A program made the translations under genes and the position numbers. Positions 9,537 through 18,606 of a stretch of 64,000 bases of DNA are shown here, piece after piece. Below the pieces are notes generated by a model. That model searched no databases. It saw only the letters and a program-made list of their open reading frames with translations, and was not told the origin of the DNA. Source of the stretch: Sphingobacteriales bacterium 50-39 (lineage in GTDB: Bacteria; Bacteroidota; Bacteroidia; Chitinophagales; Chitinophagaceae); contig MKTZ01000001.1 of assembly GCA_001898505.1 (NCBI GenBank), positions 806,001-870,000 on the forward strand. The letters run 5' to 3'. The stretch's first letter is position 1; every line of letters starts with the position of its first letter.

Positions 9537-9571
9537 ATAACGAAGGTCAAAGTTTAACTGGCCTTCGTTAT
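9537..9571 (+). terminator. Stem-loop terminator after DUF6520 copy 1
   Basis: A perfect 10-base inverted repeat (ATAACGAAGG / CCTTCGTTAT) surrounds a 15-base loop and is followed by a weak T-rich stretch (GTTTATT). It lies 26 bases after the copy 1 stop codon and 58 bases before the copy 2 start. The two paralogues may therefore be partly uncoupled in transcription. Confidence 0.6.
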
Positions 9572-9628
9572 GTTTATTGCCGAAAATATTCGAAGGGCAG
9601 GTAATTAGTTTATTATTAAATTTTTTCT

Positions 9629-9994
9629 ATGAAAAAGTATCTTTTAGGCAGCATTGCATTGGTCTTAGCCATTGGCTTCAGTTCCTTTACGCATGTAACC
9701 AGATCGAAGAAATTCACGGTTTATCCTTTTGTGTATACTGGTACCCAAACTCCAGCGGAGCGTGCTAAGTCCATTAATTACGTTTATAAGGTTACAGATC
9801 CCGGCTGTGTAGATAATACTACGACGGAGTGCGGTGTGAACCTGACTCTGACTGCCGCACCGGCATTGGATTCGCACCCTGATTTTAGCGGTGATAAAGT
9901 GACCACTGATCCTGACACTGGCTTGCCCAATGGAGGAAGTGCATTCTCTTCCAATGAGACAAGGATTAGTTTTGTTGCATTCCCGTATATTTAA
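9629..9994 (+). CDS. DUF6520-type small secreted protein, copy 2
   Basis: A 121-residue paralogue of the preceding gene, with the same signal peptide (MKKYLLGSIALVLAIGFSSF) and the same CX7C core (GCVDNTTTECG). 'HPDFSGDKVTT' and 'GLPNGGSAFSSNE' also match. The two proteins diverge only at the very end: copy 1 stops after ETKL, while copy 2 runs on as ETRISFVAFPYI. This tail is encoded antisense to the last codons of the convergent SusD gene, with a 29-base overlap. The tail may thus be a by-product of how the duplication or the SusD locus joined here. No function is known; a secreted, possibly disulfide-bonded product is inferred. Confidence 0.75.
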   Translation: MKKYLLGSIALVLAIGFSSFTHVTRSKKFTVYPFVYTGTQTPAERAKSINYVYKVTDPGCVDNTTTECGVNLTLTAAPALDSHPDFSGDKVTTDPDTGLPNGGSAFSSNETRISFVAFPYI

Positions 9995-11336
9995 TTACAA
10001 CGTCTGGGATCGGCAGCGCAAATCTGGGATCATTGGGGGATAATGTATATCGTTGCCCCTGAATTAAACGTGTGATAGAAATGTTTGCTCCTTCCTTATT
10101 CAATCGTTTGATATCCGTAAATCGAAGCATGCGCATTAACAGTTCTTTTCTTCTTTCGGTCAATATCTTTTGTAGGGCATCCATTGCGTCTATTGCCGTA
10201 AAAGGTGTAAAGGCGCCCGATATCCATCTTTTAATTAATAGCGAATTTAAATCTTCCATTGCTGGAGTGGTGTTTCCCGCTCTGGCCAGACACTCTGCCC
10301 TTGTCAGATATATTTCATCTGTCGCCAAGCCGTTGAAATTAGTATATATCCCGTTGTAGCTGCCTCGGAAATAAACTGATCCGTCGGGATTGTTTTTAAA
10401 GTAAATTTCCTTTCTGAGATCGTTGGAATCATAAGAAGCGTATAAGGCAGAATCAATCCTGGAGTATCTCCGATATAAATCATAATATAGAACCGGACAG
10501 CTTGTGTGAAATATATCTTCCGGATTTGTGAACTTAATTGCTGCAAACGGATAGGACGAAGTTGCGTCTAAGTCATTGAAATCTTCAATTTGATTATTAA
10601 GTTGTAAACAGGAGTCGGCATATAATTTAGCCTTGTTATATGTCCGCATGGATAAATAGGTTCTCATGAGAAAGCCATAAGCTGCTGCTTTATATGGTCT
10701 ATAGGGATGAGTCGGAGGAGTTGTTGGAAGTAACAAGGCAGCATTTTGAAGGTCGGTAATTATCCGGGAGTAAGTGTCTTTTAAAGTCGCTCTAACTGAT
10801 GGAGCGTTGAAATCCGATGTCAACCGCAGGGGAATTCCCAAATCTGAGCCGGCAGTATTTTCATCATATGCTTTGCACCAAATTTGTGCAATCTCGTAGA
10901 ATGCTTTAGCCCTAAATAGAAGAGCAGATCCTTTGCAATAATTCCAATCGGAAATAGTCGTAGGATCCTTGGCAATATTGTCTATATTGTCCAATACGAT
11001 GTTGGCGTTGTAAACAACATTGTATTCGTAAGTCCAATCAACAGTAGGTACTCCTACAAACATTCCCGGCGTCCAAATATAGGCGTCCCTGGAATAGTCG
11101 TTTGGCAGTCCAAGGTAACTATTGTCTGTAAGATAATAATTATCCGAAGCTATTTCGCTTAGTTCGGAACATTCCACATTCATATAACGCCAATTATCCA
11201 AAATTCCCTGTAGGTCCTGCACGGTAGTTGGGACTACCAGAGATTTATCCGGCTTGGCATCCAGGTATTTTTTGCATGATTGCAGGAATCCAAGAATGAA
11301 ACATAATGCAATTATTGGAATATTTATTGATCTCAT
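9966..11336 (-). CDS. SusD/RagB family nutrient-binding outer-membrane lipoprotein
   Basis: A 456-residue lipoprotein; the signal peptide ends in a lipobox (FLQSC), giving Cys20 or so as the lipidated residue. It shows SusD/RagB features: N-terminal 'KKYLDAKPDKSLVVPTT', a TPR-like middle region ('RAKAFYEIAQIWCKAYDE', 'AAYGFLMRTYLSMRTYNKAK') and a C-terminal 'LTERRKELLMRMLRFTDIKRL'. SusD proteins cap the SusC channel and bind the imported ligand. It follows the SusC gene by 36 bases on the same strand and would be co-transcribed. The ligand is unknown; the locus lacks any glycan hydrolase, so it need not be a sugar. Confidence 0.92.
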   Translation of the reverse strand: MRSINIPIIALCFILGFLQSCKKYLDAKPDKSLVVPTTVQDLQGILDNWRYMNVECSELSEIASDNYYLTDNSYLGLPNDYSRDAYIWTPGMFVGVPTVDWTYEYNVVYNANIVLDNIDNIAKDPTTISDWNYCKGSALLFRAKAFYEIAQIWCKAYDENTAGSDLGIPLRLTSDFNAPSVRATLKDTYSRIITDLQNAALLLPTTPPTHPYRPYKAAAYGFLMRTYLSMRTYNKAKLYADSCLQLNNQIEDFNDLDATSSYPFAAIKFTNPEDIFHTSCPVLYYDLYRRYSRIDSALYASYDSNDLRKEIYFKNNPDGSVYFRGSYNGIYTNFNGLATDEIYLTRAECLARAGNTTPAMEDLNSLLIKRWISGAFTPFTAIDAMDALQKILTERRKELLMRMLRFTDIKRLNKEGANISITRLIQGQRYTLSPNDPRFALPIPDVVIKYTGMQQN

Positions 11337-11372
11337 AAGTAATACTTAAATTGTTAATCTTAACAAAGTCTG

Positions 11373-14300
11373 TTAAAAACTTGCTCGTAATCCAAGAGAC
11401 AGGACTTTGCCCGGTATGGGAACTGAGATATAGTCTGGGTCGATCCCATCTTTGTTCGCCTTCCATATGACCCCAAGGTTACTGGCATTTATGTATAACA
11501 ACAGATGCTGTACCTTTTTGGATACAATATTTTCAAGGTCATAGCTAAGGTTTACATATTGAAGCCTGATATTATCGGCCCTGTCGATCAATATCTCTGA
11601 ATTATTGTAAAGCATGTCTCTGTTGGGATCAGCGGGATAAATCAGAGAAGGAACATTTGTCGACTTTTCATCTCCTTGTTTTTGCCAGCGTTTTTCATAG
11701 TCTGAAGAACCCGGCCACGCCCCGTTGTTAAATAGGGATGAATAATTCAGGGACGGTCTCATAAAGTAGTAACCAAACCTGTAGGATACGTTCACTGTCA
11801 GATCAAACTTATTCCACTTGAACGTGTTTATGAAAAAGCCGAAAAATACGGGCAGGGCTTGCCTGTATACCAGATCTTCTTTTTTGGTGTTTAGGGTAAT
11901 TGTTGGATAGTCTTCACTCACCTTGCCGTTTAGATATCCTCTTGGATTTCCGGCAGAATCCAACCCGGCCCAGGGGAATGCGATGACGCTATATAAGGGC
12001 TGTCCGACGATTGGGTTTATGATCCCAGAACCTATAAAGCTTTCGCTTCTTCTATTGCTGTCAATATAGTATTTGGTTGTTTTGCTTGTGTTATAGTTGA
12101 ATAAAATGGTATTTAACCATGAGAATTTCCTATTAATTATTTTGGAAGTGAGTGACAAATCGACCCCTTTTCCGCTCATGTTGGCGACATTTTTGTGTAT
12201 TGTAGAATTCAGGTTTAATCCAGCGGTTGGATCAACTGGAGCCGCGCCAAAGAGATCGAAGCCTTTTTTAAAATAGCCCTCAACAGAGCCGGAGAATATA
12301 TCATTCTTGCTTTTGAAATCGAGGCCAATATTCAAGATGCCGACCTTTTCCCAGCGTAGATCCGGATTTGGGAACTGATTTACCCGTGTAAATGGAAGGT
12401 TGGTCGGTGGTGTCGGACTCGAATAAACCAGGGTAACCACTCCTGTCCTTGTAGGGTCGGCGTTGCCGCTAAAGCCGTAGGTAAGCCGGAATTTTAAAAA
12501 TGGGAGCCAATCAACCCTGTAAAACTGCTCGCTCGATATCAGCCAACTGGCACCCGTCGACCAGAGCGGCTTCCATTTATTATTTGTCGAGACGCCGAAT
12601 AAGTTAGAGGCATCCCTTCGCCCACTGGCCGAAACAGTGTATTTATCATTATAAGTATATGCTGCGTTGCCGTAAACCGAGACATATCGGTTCATTTGTT
12701 CGCTTAGCGACGATGCTCCTGGGATATTCGTATAATTCCCGTTGATATAAGTTGGATAGAGATTCACCAAATCCACATTTGTTGTTATTAAAGTGATTGG
12801 ATCATAGCCGAAGTATGTTGAGCTATTCCCAGTGGTATGGGCTTGCCTTATTTCACTCCCTCCAAGTAAGACTATATTGTGCCTTTTCCAGCTATGGGCA
12901 TAGTTTATTTGTCCTCTTATGTTCTGTGACTCCAGAATTAAATTCGATAAATTTAATATCCCGCCTTTTGGAACGATATTGGTAACACTACCCGTGTTTG
13001 GGTCTATCTGAGAAAATGTATTAATAAGACTTCTTGCATAATAGCTTTGCAGATCACTTAAAAAATTGGTTACACCCGTCTGGCGCTCATATAAATATTT
13101 TACATCCAAATTCAATCCGGGTATGACCTGATAGTTTAGTCCTATATTGGCTATCAGATCCTGCTGATTTATAGATGTCGTACTATGTTTATAATCTTCT
13201 AAAGGATAATAATTCCAATCGAGTAATTTCCCCGCGCCAGCGGTGTCGGTATAAGGCTGCCTTAAATATTGAGCCACGGGCAGGGGGTTTCCATTCGCAT
13301 CAGCAAACTGTAAATAGGGCACTGACCATTGACCTGCTGTCACGGTGCCATACGCTGGTCTACCTGATTTATTCGTAGTTTGGGTGTACTGGACGCCAAG
13401 GGATATCTGTACATTTTTTAATGGCTTATAGGTATTGTCAGAGCGAAATGTTAACCGAGTTGTAGGGGCATCCAGTTTGTCGATGATCTTATCATATCCC
13501 GCAGATAAATAATAGGAAATATTGTTGCTTCCTCCCTGAAGATTCAGCGCGTATTGCTGGGTTGCGGCTTTCCTGTACATGTATTTGGAATATTGCTGCC
13601 GAATGTCGGATTTTCTGTATGCGTCGATCTGTGCATTCGCATCCGACTGGGTAATGGATCCATCTCTTGCATTGTTCAATATTTCCACCACCGGAGATAA
13701 GCCCAAATATGCGTAGGTATCACTCAAGTAGCTATCCCAATACCCATTGTTAAATAATTGTTTCTCTACATCTATGTAATCGCTTGAGGAAATGGTATTC
13801 AGGTGATCCAGGGATGGTTTTTGTGTTGTGATTATGCCGGCGGTCAAACCAACACGCAGAGGCTGGTTCAGCCGTCCTTTTTTCGTTGTTATTACGACAA
13901 CTCCATTCCCGGCCCTTGCGCCCCAAATGGAAGCTGCCGCGGCGTCTTTGAGAATGGTTATGCTTTCGACGTCGTTCGGGTTGATGTTGGCTATATCGCC
14001 GTCATATGGAAAGTTGTCAACAACGATCAAGGGGCTGTTCGGTCCATTGATGGTACTAAATCCACGGATCATAAAGGCTGGGGCGCCCTGTAAATTTTGT
14101 TTTGGGAAAATGACTCCGCTTGCTACACCGTCCAGCCTGTTGACAATATTACTCCCGACCTGCTGGTTGATCGTATTGTTATCTATGAAATCGAATGATC
14201 CGGTGGCCCTTTCCTTTGGTAGTTTCTGATAACCCGTATTAACTTCTACTGCCACCTCGCCTAATTGTTTTGTTTTTAACCTTAGTTTTACGGATAGATC

Positions 14301-14906
14301 GCTGTTCCCATTTATCTTTAATTCGTATGTTTCCATATTCACGCTGGTAAATATCAGCGTCGCATTGTTGTCAGCCGTTTTAAAATTGAATTCGCCGTTG
14401 TTATCCGTTGATGTAGCTCTTTTAGTACCTTTAATAGTTACCGTCACTCCAGCCACCGGTTGATTGTTTTCGTCTGTCACACGTCCGTGAATATCTAACG
14501 GCGTAAGGTTTGGAACGTCTTCGGCAATCCGGGTTCTTTCTTCCCTTTCTTTTACAACAATTGTTTTTTTGATAATAGCGTAGGTGAAAGGCTGGTTCTT
14601 AAAGCAGATGTCCAAAGCTTCTTCCAGGGAAATGTTGGTTACAGAGATGTCAATTGTTTTAGCCTTTTCTTTCCACTGGTCCTGGAAGACATATAAATAG
14701 CCTGTTTGTTTACTGATGGCCTTTAATACAGATTCCAAAGTCCCATTCTTAATAGTCAGGCTAATTTTCTCCTGGGCATAAGTATTTGCGCTGACCTGAA
14801 GGCTGACAATAAAGATTAAGAGGGCAGTTAATTTCATAATCTTCAGCATTTTGGCAGTAAAACCCGGCAATAATGACGGAGTTTTACAAAGAGCCTGAAG
14901 TTTCAT
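11373..14906 (-). CDS. SusC/RagA family TonB-dependent outer-membrane transporter with STN domain
   Basis: A 1177-residue protein. The long leader with two hydrophobic starts (MKLQALCKT..., then MKLTALLIFIVSLQVS, ending near NTYAQ) is typical of Chitinophaga-type SusC proteins. Order: signal; STN domain ~48-118 (ISLTIKNGTLESVLKAIS); carboxypeptidase-regulatory-like domain ~137-215 (DIHGRVTDENNQPVAGVTV); TonB plug ~225-340 with 'ATGSFDFIDNNTIN' and SILKDAAAASIWGARAGNG; then a C-terminal barrel ending in Phe. An STN domain lets such transporters signal to a FecR anti-sigma factor. FecR and sigma genes lie upstream on the same strand, so ligand-induced surface signalling is the likely control. 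Confidence 0.93.
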   Translation of the reverse strand: MKLQALCKTPSLLPGFTAKMLKIMKLTALLIFIVSLQVSANTYAQEKISLTIKNGTLESVLKAISKQTGYLYVFQDQWKEKAKTIDISVTNISLEEALDICFKNQPFTYAIIKKTIVVKEREERTRIAEDVPNLTPLDIHGRVTDENNQPVAGVTVTIKGTKRATSTDNNGEFNFKTADNNATLIFTSVNMETYELKINGNSDLSVKLRLKTKQLGEVAVEVNTGYQKLPKERATGSFDFIDNNTINQQVGSNIVNRLDGVASGVIFPKQNLQGAPAFMIRGFSTINGPNSPLIVVDNFPYDGDIANINPNDVESITILKDAAAASIWGARAGNGVVVITTKKGRLNQPLRVGLTAGIITTQKPSLDHLNTISSSDYIDVEKQLFNNGYWDSYLSDTYAYLGLSPVVEILNNARDGSITQSDANAQIDAYRKSDIRQQYSKYMYRKAATQQYALNLQGGSNNISYYLSAGYDKIIDKLDAPTTRLTFRSDNTYKPLKNVQISLGVQYTQTTNKSGRPAYGTVTAGQWSVPYLQFADANGNPLPVAQYLRQPYTDTAGAGKLLDWNYYPLEDYKHSTTSINQQDLIANIGLNYQVIPGLNLDVKYLYERQTGVTNFLSDLQSYYARSLINTFSQIDPNTGSVTNIVPKGGILNLSNLILESQNIRGQINYAHSWKRHNIVLLGGSEIRQAHTTGNSSTYFGYDPITLITTNVDLVNLYPTYINGNYTNIPGASSLSEQMNRYVSVYGNAAYTYNDKYTVSASGRRDASNLFGVSTNNKWKPLWSTGASWLISSEQFYRVDWLPFLKFRLTYGFSGNADPTRTGVVTLVYSSPTPPTNLPFTRVNQFPNPDLRWEKVGILNIGLDFKSKNDIFSGSVEGYFKKGFDLFGAAPVDPTAGLNLNSTIHKNVANMSGKGVDLSLTSKIINRKFSWLNTILFNYNTSKTTKYYIDSNRRSESFIGSGIINPIVGQPLYSVIAFPWAGLDSAGNPRGYLNGKVSEDYPTITLNTKKEDLVYRQALPVFFGFFINTFKWNKFDLTVNVSYRFGYYFMRPSLNYSSLFNNGAWPGSSDYEKRWQKQGDEKSTNVPSLIYPADPNRDMLYNNSEILIDRADNIRLQYVNLSYDLENIVSKKVQHLLLYINASNLGVIWKANKDGIDPDYISVPIPGKVLSLGLRASF

Positions 14907-15041
14907 ACTTTTGTTTAGTTTTGGTTAATTTAATAAGCAACTCCTGACAGGGACGTTTATTAAGCAGATTGGCCAAGACATTGGCCGGAAGTGGTGAGAT
15001 ACTTCCGGTCTTGCTTTAAGCCACCCGCCGAAATTCTCATA

Positions 15042-16433
15042 TCATTTATCAGAGATCACCACCACATTCATCTCCCTTTGTTCTTCTGAAATATCAAATC
15101 CTGCTTTTCTGAGGTACTGGAGCAATAGATCAGTGTTCCATAAATCATCGGGCAGGTCCAAATCAATATTTTTTGACAGGCCTGTTTCATCGAGCAATGG
15201 TGTGGTTGAGAAATTATTCAGTTCTTGCAATATTTCTTTTGCCGGACAATTCCTGATGTACTTTTTTAATGCCATGATACCGGTTTCCCAAACCATTTCG
15301 CCCCCCTTGCTATAAGATATCTTGAGCTGTGGCGTGGCCTTTATGACGAAACATTTCATTTTTCTTGTTGCGGACTTTACGGTTGTTTTAAAGGTTCTTT
15401 CCAGATCCCCCTGGACATAAGTAAGTAATTCATCAAATTTTGTTGGAGATACCGATATGTCATAGGAGTACACATCTGAATACCTGAAAATGTCGTACCT
15501 GTCTGTTTTATAATACCTGGAAGGATCGGATGTCTCGAATCTGGAGGGATTGGTTGTTTCTACGACGACCTGATTTACCGGGTATTTGAAAATATTCCGA
15601 AAAGCAGACGCATAGATCCGGAGAAGGGGTTGATTAGTGATAAACCATCCTGTGTATAGATCGGCATAGGGGCTATCTGCATGTCTAACACCTTGCCCTC
15701 TTAAGCCATCAACATAGCCTCTGATGAGGGTGGAGGAATACATCGGAGGGCTCGTGGGAGAATTCGAACCATAGACCAATTCCGGAAGCGTTTGCTTTTG
15801 AAAGTCAAAGGAGACATCCTTTTTAGTGTGCATTTTTATTTTTTTCCCCGCCAACAAAGCGCTGATATTTTCTTGCGTAACTTCCATCGCACCGGTGATT
15901 CCCACAACGGTGCCGCTGCTATCCAGCCATACCTCATGCGGTATTGTTTTCCAAGGGAAATAATTATCCAATATTTCGCTGTTCAATACGATGGGTAAAT
16001 TAATAGCCAAGCCAGATCTTTGCTGAAGCCTGGCGAGGAGGTTTTGGATCTTCGTTTCATTATCATGAAATAAGCTGGTCTTGCCATTCACAAGTACGAT
16101 TTGCAGCTTGTCTTTGAACTCGTTCTTCAGCGTTTGCAGGTGTGGAAATAGGTCGACGCAGGCGCTACAGGAGGTTGACCAAAAGTCCAGGATAGTTAGT
16201 CTGGATTTGAAATCGTAGAGCTTTGCTTTTTTAAGTGGATAGTTCAATACATTTTCAAATACGACATCGGGGACATTATCCCCAATGCCTAATTCTTTTG
16301 CATCCCTTGTATTTGATGGTGTATAGAGCCTCATTGGAATATGTGTCATTGCTGTTTGGGCACATACATGAATGCAGCCTGTAGTAACATAGATCAGTAA
16401 TGCTATAGATCTTTGCTTAATCATCAGGGCCAA
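15042..16433 (-). CDS. TlpA-like thioredoxin fused to a DUF3738-like C-terminal domain
   Basis: A 463-residue exported protein (signal ~1-25, TTGCIHVCAQ). Residues ~50-200 are a TlpA/thioredoxin domain with catalytic CSAC (Cys89, Cys92) in 'LDFWSTSCSACVDLFP' and a cis-Pro region 'TIPHEVWLDSSG'. The rest (~250-463) resembles DUF3738 (TIGR03435): a middle 'YDIFRYSDVYSYDISV', then a C-terminal run with LLDETGLSKNIDLDL and a final 'EMNVVVISDK'. DUF3738 was named in soil Acidobacteria and has no known activity. The gene lies between FecR and the STN-type SusC on the same strand, 59 bases from FecR. A periplasmic thiol-disulfide role linked to the transporter or its cargo is inferred. Confidence 0.8.
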   Translation of the reverse strand: MALMIKQRSIALLIYVTTGCIHVCAQTAMTHIPMRLYTPSNTRDAKELGIGDNVPDVVFENVLNYPLKKAKLYDFKSRLTILDFWSTSCSACVDLFPHLQTLKNEFKDKLQIVLVNGKTSLFHDNETKIQNLLARLQQRSGLAINLPIVLNSEILDNYFPWKTIPHEVWLDSSGTVVGITGAMEVTQENISALLAGKKIKMHTKKDVSFDFQKQTLPELVYGSNSPTSPPMYSSTLIRGYVDGLRGQGVRHADSPYADLYTGWFITNQPLLRIYASAFRNIFKYPVNQVVVETTNPSRFETSDPSRYYKTDRYDIFRYSDVYSYDISVSPTKFDELLTYVQGDLERTFKTTVKSATRKMKCFVIKATPQLKISYSKGGEMVWETGIMALKKYIRNCPAKEILQELNNFSTTPLLDETGLSKNIDLDLPDDLWNTDLLLQYLRKAGFDISEEQREMNVVVISDK

Positions 16434-16492
16434 TTGAATGTTTTAAAATAGTTGAAAGCTAATAGGAGAGGTTATTTGTGCTTGTGGCCTTA

Positions 16493-17695
16493 TTAAGGCA
16501 GCACAAGGATGGTTTTTCCTTCGATCTTGAAGTGGTAACCGCTTGTTGAAAGGATTTGCAATACATCAGATAGATTACTGTCCCTTCTTATCTTTCCTGT
16601 TAAGCGATTGCCTGTTTTCGAACCTTCATAACGGATATCTACATTGTACCACCTGGCGAGAGTCCGCATGACCATTTCTATGCCCGCGCTGTTGAATTCA
16701 AACAGCCCTTCCTTCCAGGCAACGGCTTCTTCTGTATTGGCGTCTGAAATTACCCGCAGCCCCTTTCCGGCCTGGGCCTGCTGGCCGGGAGTAAGCATAA
16801 CCGATTGATTTTCTCTGTTGACCCTAACGGCTCCTTGCAACAAAGTCGTTTTTACCAGGTCTTCGTCCTGGTAGGCCATGATATTAAAATGAGTTCCGAG
16901 AACTGTAACGTCCATATCGTTGACTTTGACATGGAAGGGCATTGACTTGTTATCCGCCACTTCAAAATAGGCTTCTCCCGTAATGGACACCTCTCGTACA
17001 GTACTTGTAAATGCTGTTGGGAATCGTAAGGAAGATCCGCTATTGAGCCAAACTTTGGATTGATCCGGGAGCGTTACTTTATACTGGCCACCGAGCGGTG
17101 TAGAGATCGTATTATATCCAACTGAGGCAGCCTTGGCGGGGGTATTGTAGGTCAACTGGCCGCCAGTCAGTTGAGTGATGCTGGTTGCTCCCTGCTGCGC
17201 GATAGCGCCGTTCTGTGCGTTGTCTAATACAATTGTAGCGCCATTGGCCAGTGTCAGTATGGCTTTATCACCGCCAGGAGCAACATCCCGTGCGGCTACC
17301 GGAACCGATGCAGAGCGGCCTTCGATAGGAGTATGCCGGGGTCTTAGCCAAAAATAACCGGTGATGATGATAAGCAATAATGATGCGGCGGCTACATAAG
17401 ATCGTATGTGGTGTCTGATAGGATGAATAGTACGAGTGACGGATTCTGCTGGACCTTCGATATAAGCAGGTGTTTTAATCCCGGCGTCGATCTTATCCCA
17501 GATGTTGGTCTGGGCCTCAAAATATTCCTTAAGCTCCTCCTTTAACCTCTCGGGATCGCTGAACTGATCGAATAGCTCACGATGGTCGTTGGAAGCATTT
17601 ACCCATTCCTGCAGCTCGAGCTGTTCGTGGATGGTCGATTCGCCCTTTAAATGCTGCATAATCAGATACCTTATCCTTTCGTTGAAGTTTTCCAT
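16493..17695 (-). CDS. FecR family anti-sigma factor
   Basis: A 400-residue membrane protein. The N-terminal ~100 residues are a cytoplasmic sigma-binding region (ENFNERIRYLIMQHLKGE), followed by one transmembrane helix at ~100-117. The periplasmic FecR domain has the hallmark 'TISTPLGGQYKVTLPDQSKV' and 'WLNSGSSLRFP', and the C-terminus is a DUF4974-type domain ('GKIRRDSNLSDVLQILSTSG'). It inhibits or activates the adjacent ECF sigma factor in response to the STN domain of SusC. The ATG at 17695 directly precedes the conserved start; a longer in-frame form from 17746 is less likely. 127 bases separate it from the sigma gene. Confidence 0.92.
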   Translation of the reverse strand: MENFNERIRYLIMQHLKGESTIHEQLELQEWVNASNDHRELFDQFSDPERLKEELKEYFEAQTNIWDKIDAGIKTPAYIEGPAESVTRTIHPIRHHIRSYVAAASLLLIIITGYFWLRPRHTPIEGRSASVPVAARDVAPGGDKAILTLANGATIVLDNAQNGAIAQQGATSITQLTGGQLTYNTPAKAASVGYNTISTPLGGQYKVTLPDQSKVWLNSGSSLRFPTAFTSTVREVSITGEAYFEVADNKSMPFHVKVNDMDVTVLGTHFNIMAYQDEDLVKTTLLQGAVRVNRENQSVMLTPGQQAQAGKGLRVISDANTEEAVAWKEGLFEFNSAGIEMVMRTLARWYNVDIRYEGSKTGNRLTGKIRRDSNLSDVLQILSTSGYHFKIEGKTILVLP

Positions 17696-17822
17696 GCTGA
17701 ATACAGAGTTGTTAATCTCACTAATCGATATGACGTCAGAAAACACTTATGTACTCAAAAAAATCACAGAAACTTAAAAATTTCTTAACACAGAGGTTGG
17801 CGCACTGCGGTAAAACTGCGGT

Positions 17823-18434
17823 TTAGCAATGATTCGGGGGAAAGGGTGAGAAATTGGCCGAGAGGGTAGAGAAAACGATGTAAGCCAGCGGTGGCAGGCG
17901 AAGGAGCGCTATGCGTAATATTTTGACGGCCCGCTGTTTGTGATTGCGGACGGACTGATTGTTGATGGATAACGTCTCGGCGATCTGGCTGTTGGAGAGC
18001 CCGTCGAGATAGGCCATTTTAAAGACCTGGCGGCAGCTGCGGGGGAGCTTTTCAATCTCTTCATGAATAGCTTTCAGCACCAGTGTCTTTACGTCATCTG
18101 CCAACTGGCCATCTTCTGCCTCCTGGAGGAGGGCGTGGAGGAGATCCTTTTGCCGCATGTTGCGTCGCTGGATATGACGGAGGAAATCCAGGCATGCGTT
18201 GCGGCCAGTGACGTAAAGAAATGCTTCTATGTTCTTGATGCTATTGAGGTTTGCGCGAAGGCTCCACAGCTTGACAAAGACATCGGCGGTGATGTCCTCG
18301 GCGTCCTCGCGTTCGGGAACAAATCTTTTGACGAAATAGTAGAGCGTGGAAAAATACTTATTATATATAGCCGTGAACGCGTCGGCGTCACCTTGGTTGA
18401 ACTGGACAATAAGATCGTTTTCGGGGCGCTGCAT
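17823..18434 (-). CDS. RNA polymerase ECF-type sigma factor (Fec-type)
   Basis: A 203-residue sigma-70 family protein. Region 2 is at ~10-80 (NQGDADAFTAIYNKYFSTLY, then 'DAEDITADVFVKLWSLR'), and region 4 is at ~125-180 with the HTH 'LDGLSNSQIAETLSINNQSV' and 'VRNHKQRAVKILR'. It heads a minus-strand series of sigma, FecR, TlpA-DUF3738, SusC and SusD, the standard Bacteroidota cell-surface signalling order. A close match to the Bacteroidota housekeeping promoter lies ~125 bases upstream. The C-terminal ~20 residues after the HTH are hydrophobic (LPPLAYIVFSTLSANF), slightly longer than usual. Confidence 0.92.
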   Translation of the reverse strand: MQRPENDLIVQFNQGDADAFTAIYNKYFSTLYYFVKRFVPEREDAEDITADVFVKLWSLRANLNSIKNIEAFLYVTGRNACLDFLRHIQRRNMRQKDLLHALLQEAEDGQLADDVKTLVLKAIHEEIEKLPRSCRQVFKMAYLDGLSNSQIAETLSINNQSVRNHKQRAVKILRIALLRLPPLAYIVFSTLSANFSPFPPNHC

Positions 18435-18558
18435 CAGGTTGAGTTTCTTAAAATAAGAAGAGGTATTTCTGGAATGAAATACCGCAACAAAAATGGCAAT
18501 GCTTGGATTGGATGGTAACAGCCGGTCGTGCTAAAGGTCTAATAGGGGAGGGTTAATT

Positions 18559-18590
18559 CAAGGCTAATATACAAGAAGGGTTTGACAAAA
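18559..18590 (-). promoter_or_regulatory. Putative Bacteroidota sigma-ABfr promoter for the sigma/FecR operon
   Basis: On the minus strand the sequence reads TTTTG, 19 bases, TAGCCTTG. Compared with the consensus TTTG-N19-TAnnTTTG it has an intact -33 element, exact spacing and one mismatch in the -7 element. The predicted start would fall near 18552, giving a leader of about 118 bases before the sigma start at 18434. Found by eye; other weak matches may exist. Confidence 0.4.
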
Positions 18591-18606
18591 GCGCAGCCTT
18601 TTTTAA

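Noticed and set aside
17799-17821. Short ACTGCGGT repeat just before the sigma gene end
   Set aside because: Two eight-base copies only, at the end of the sigma gene; too short to claim a site.
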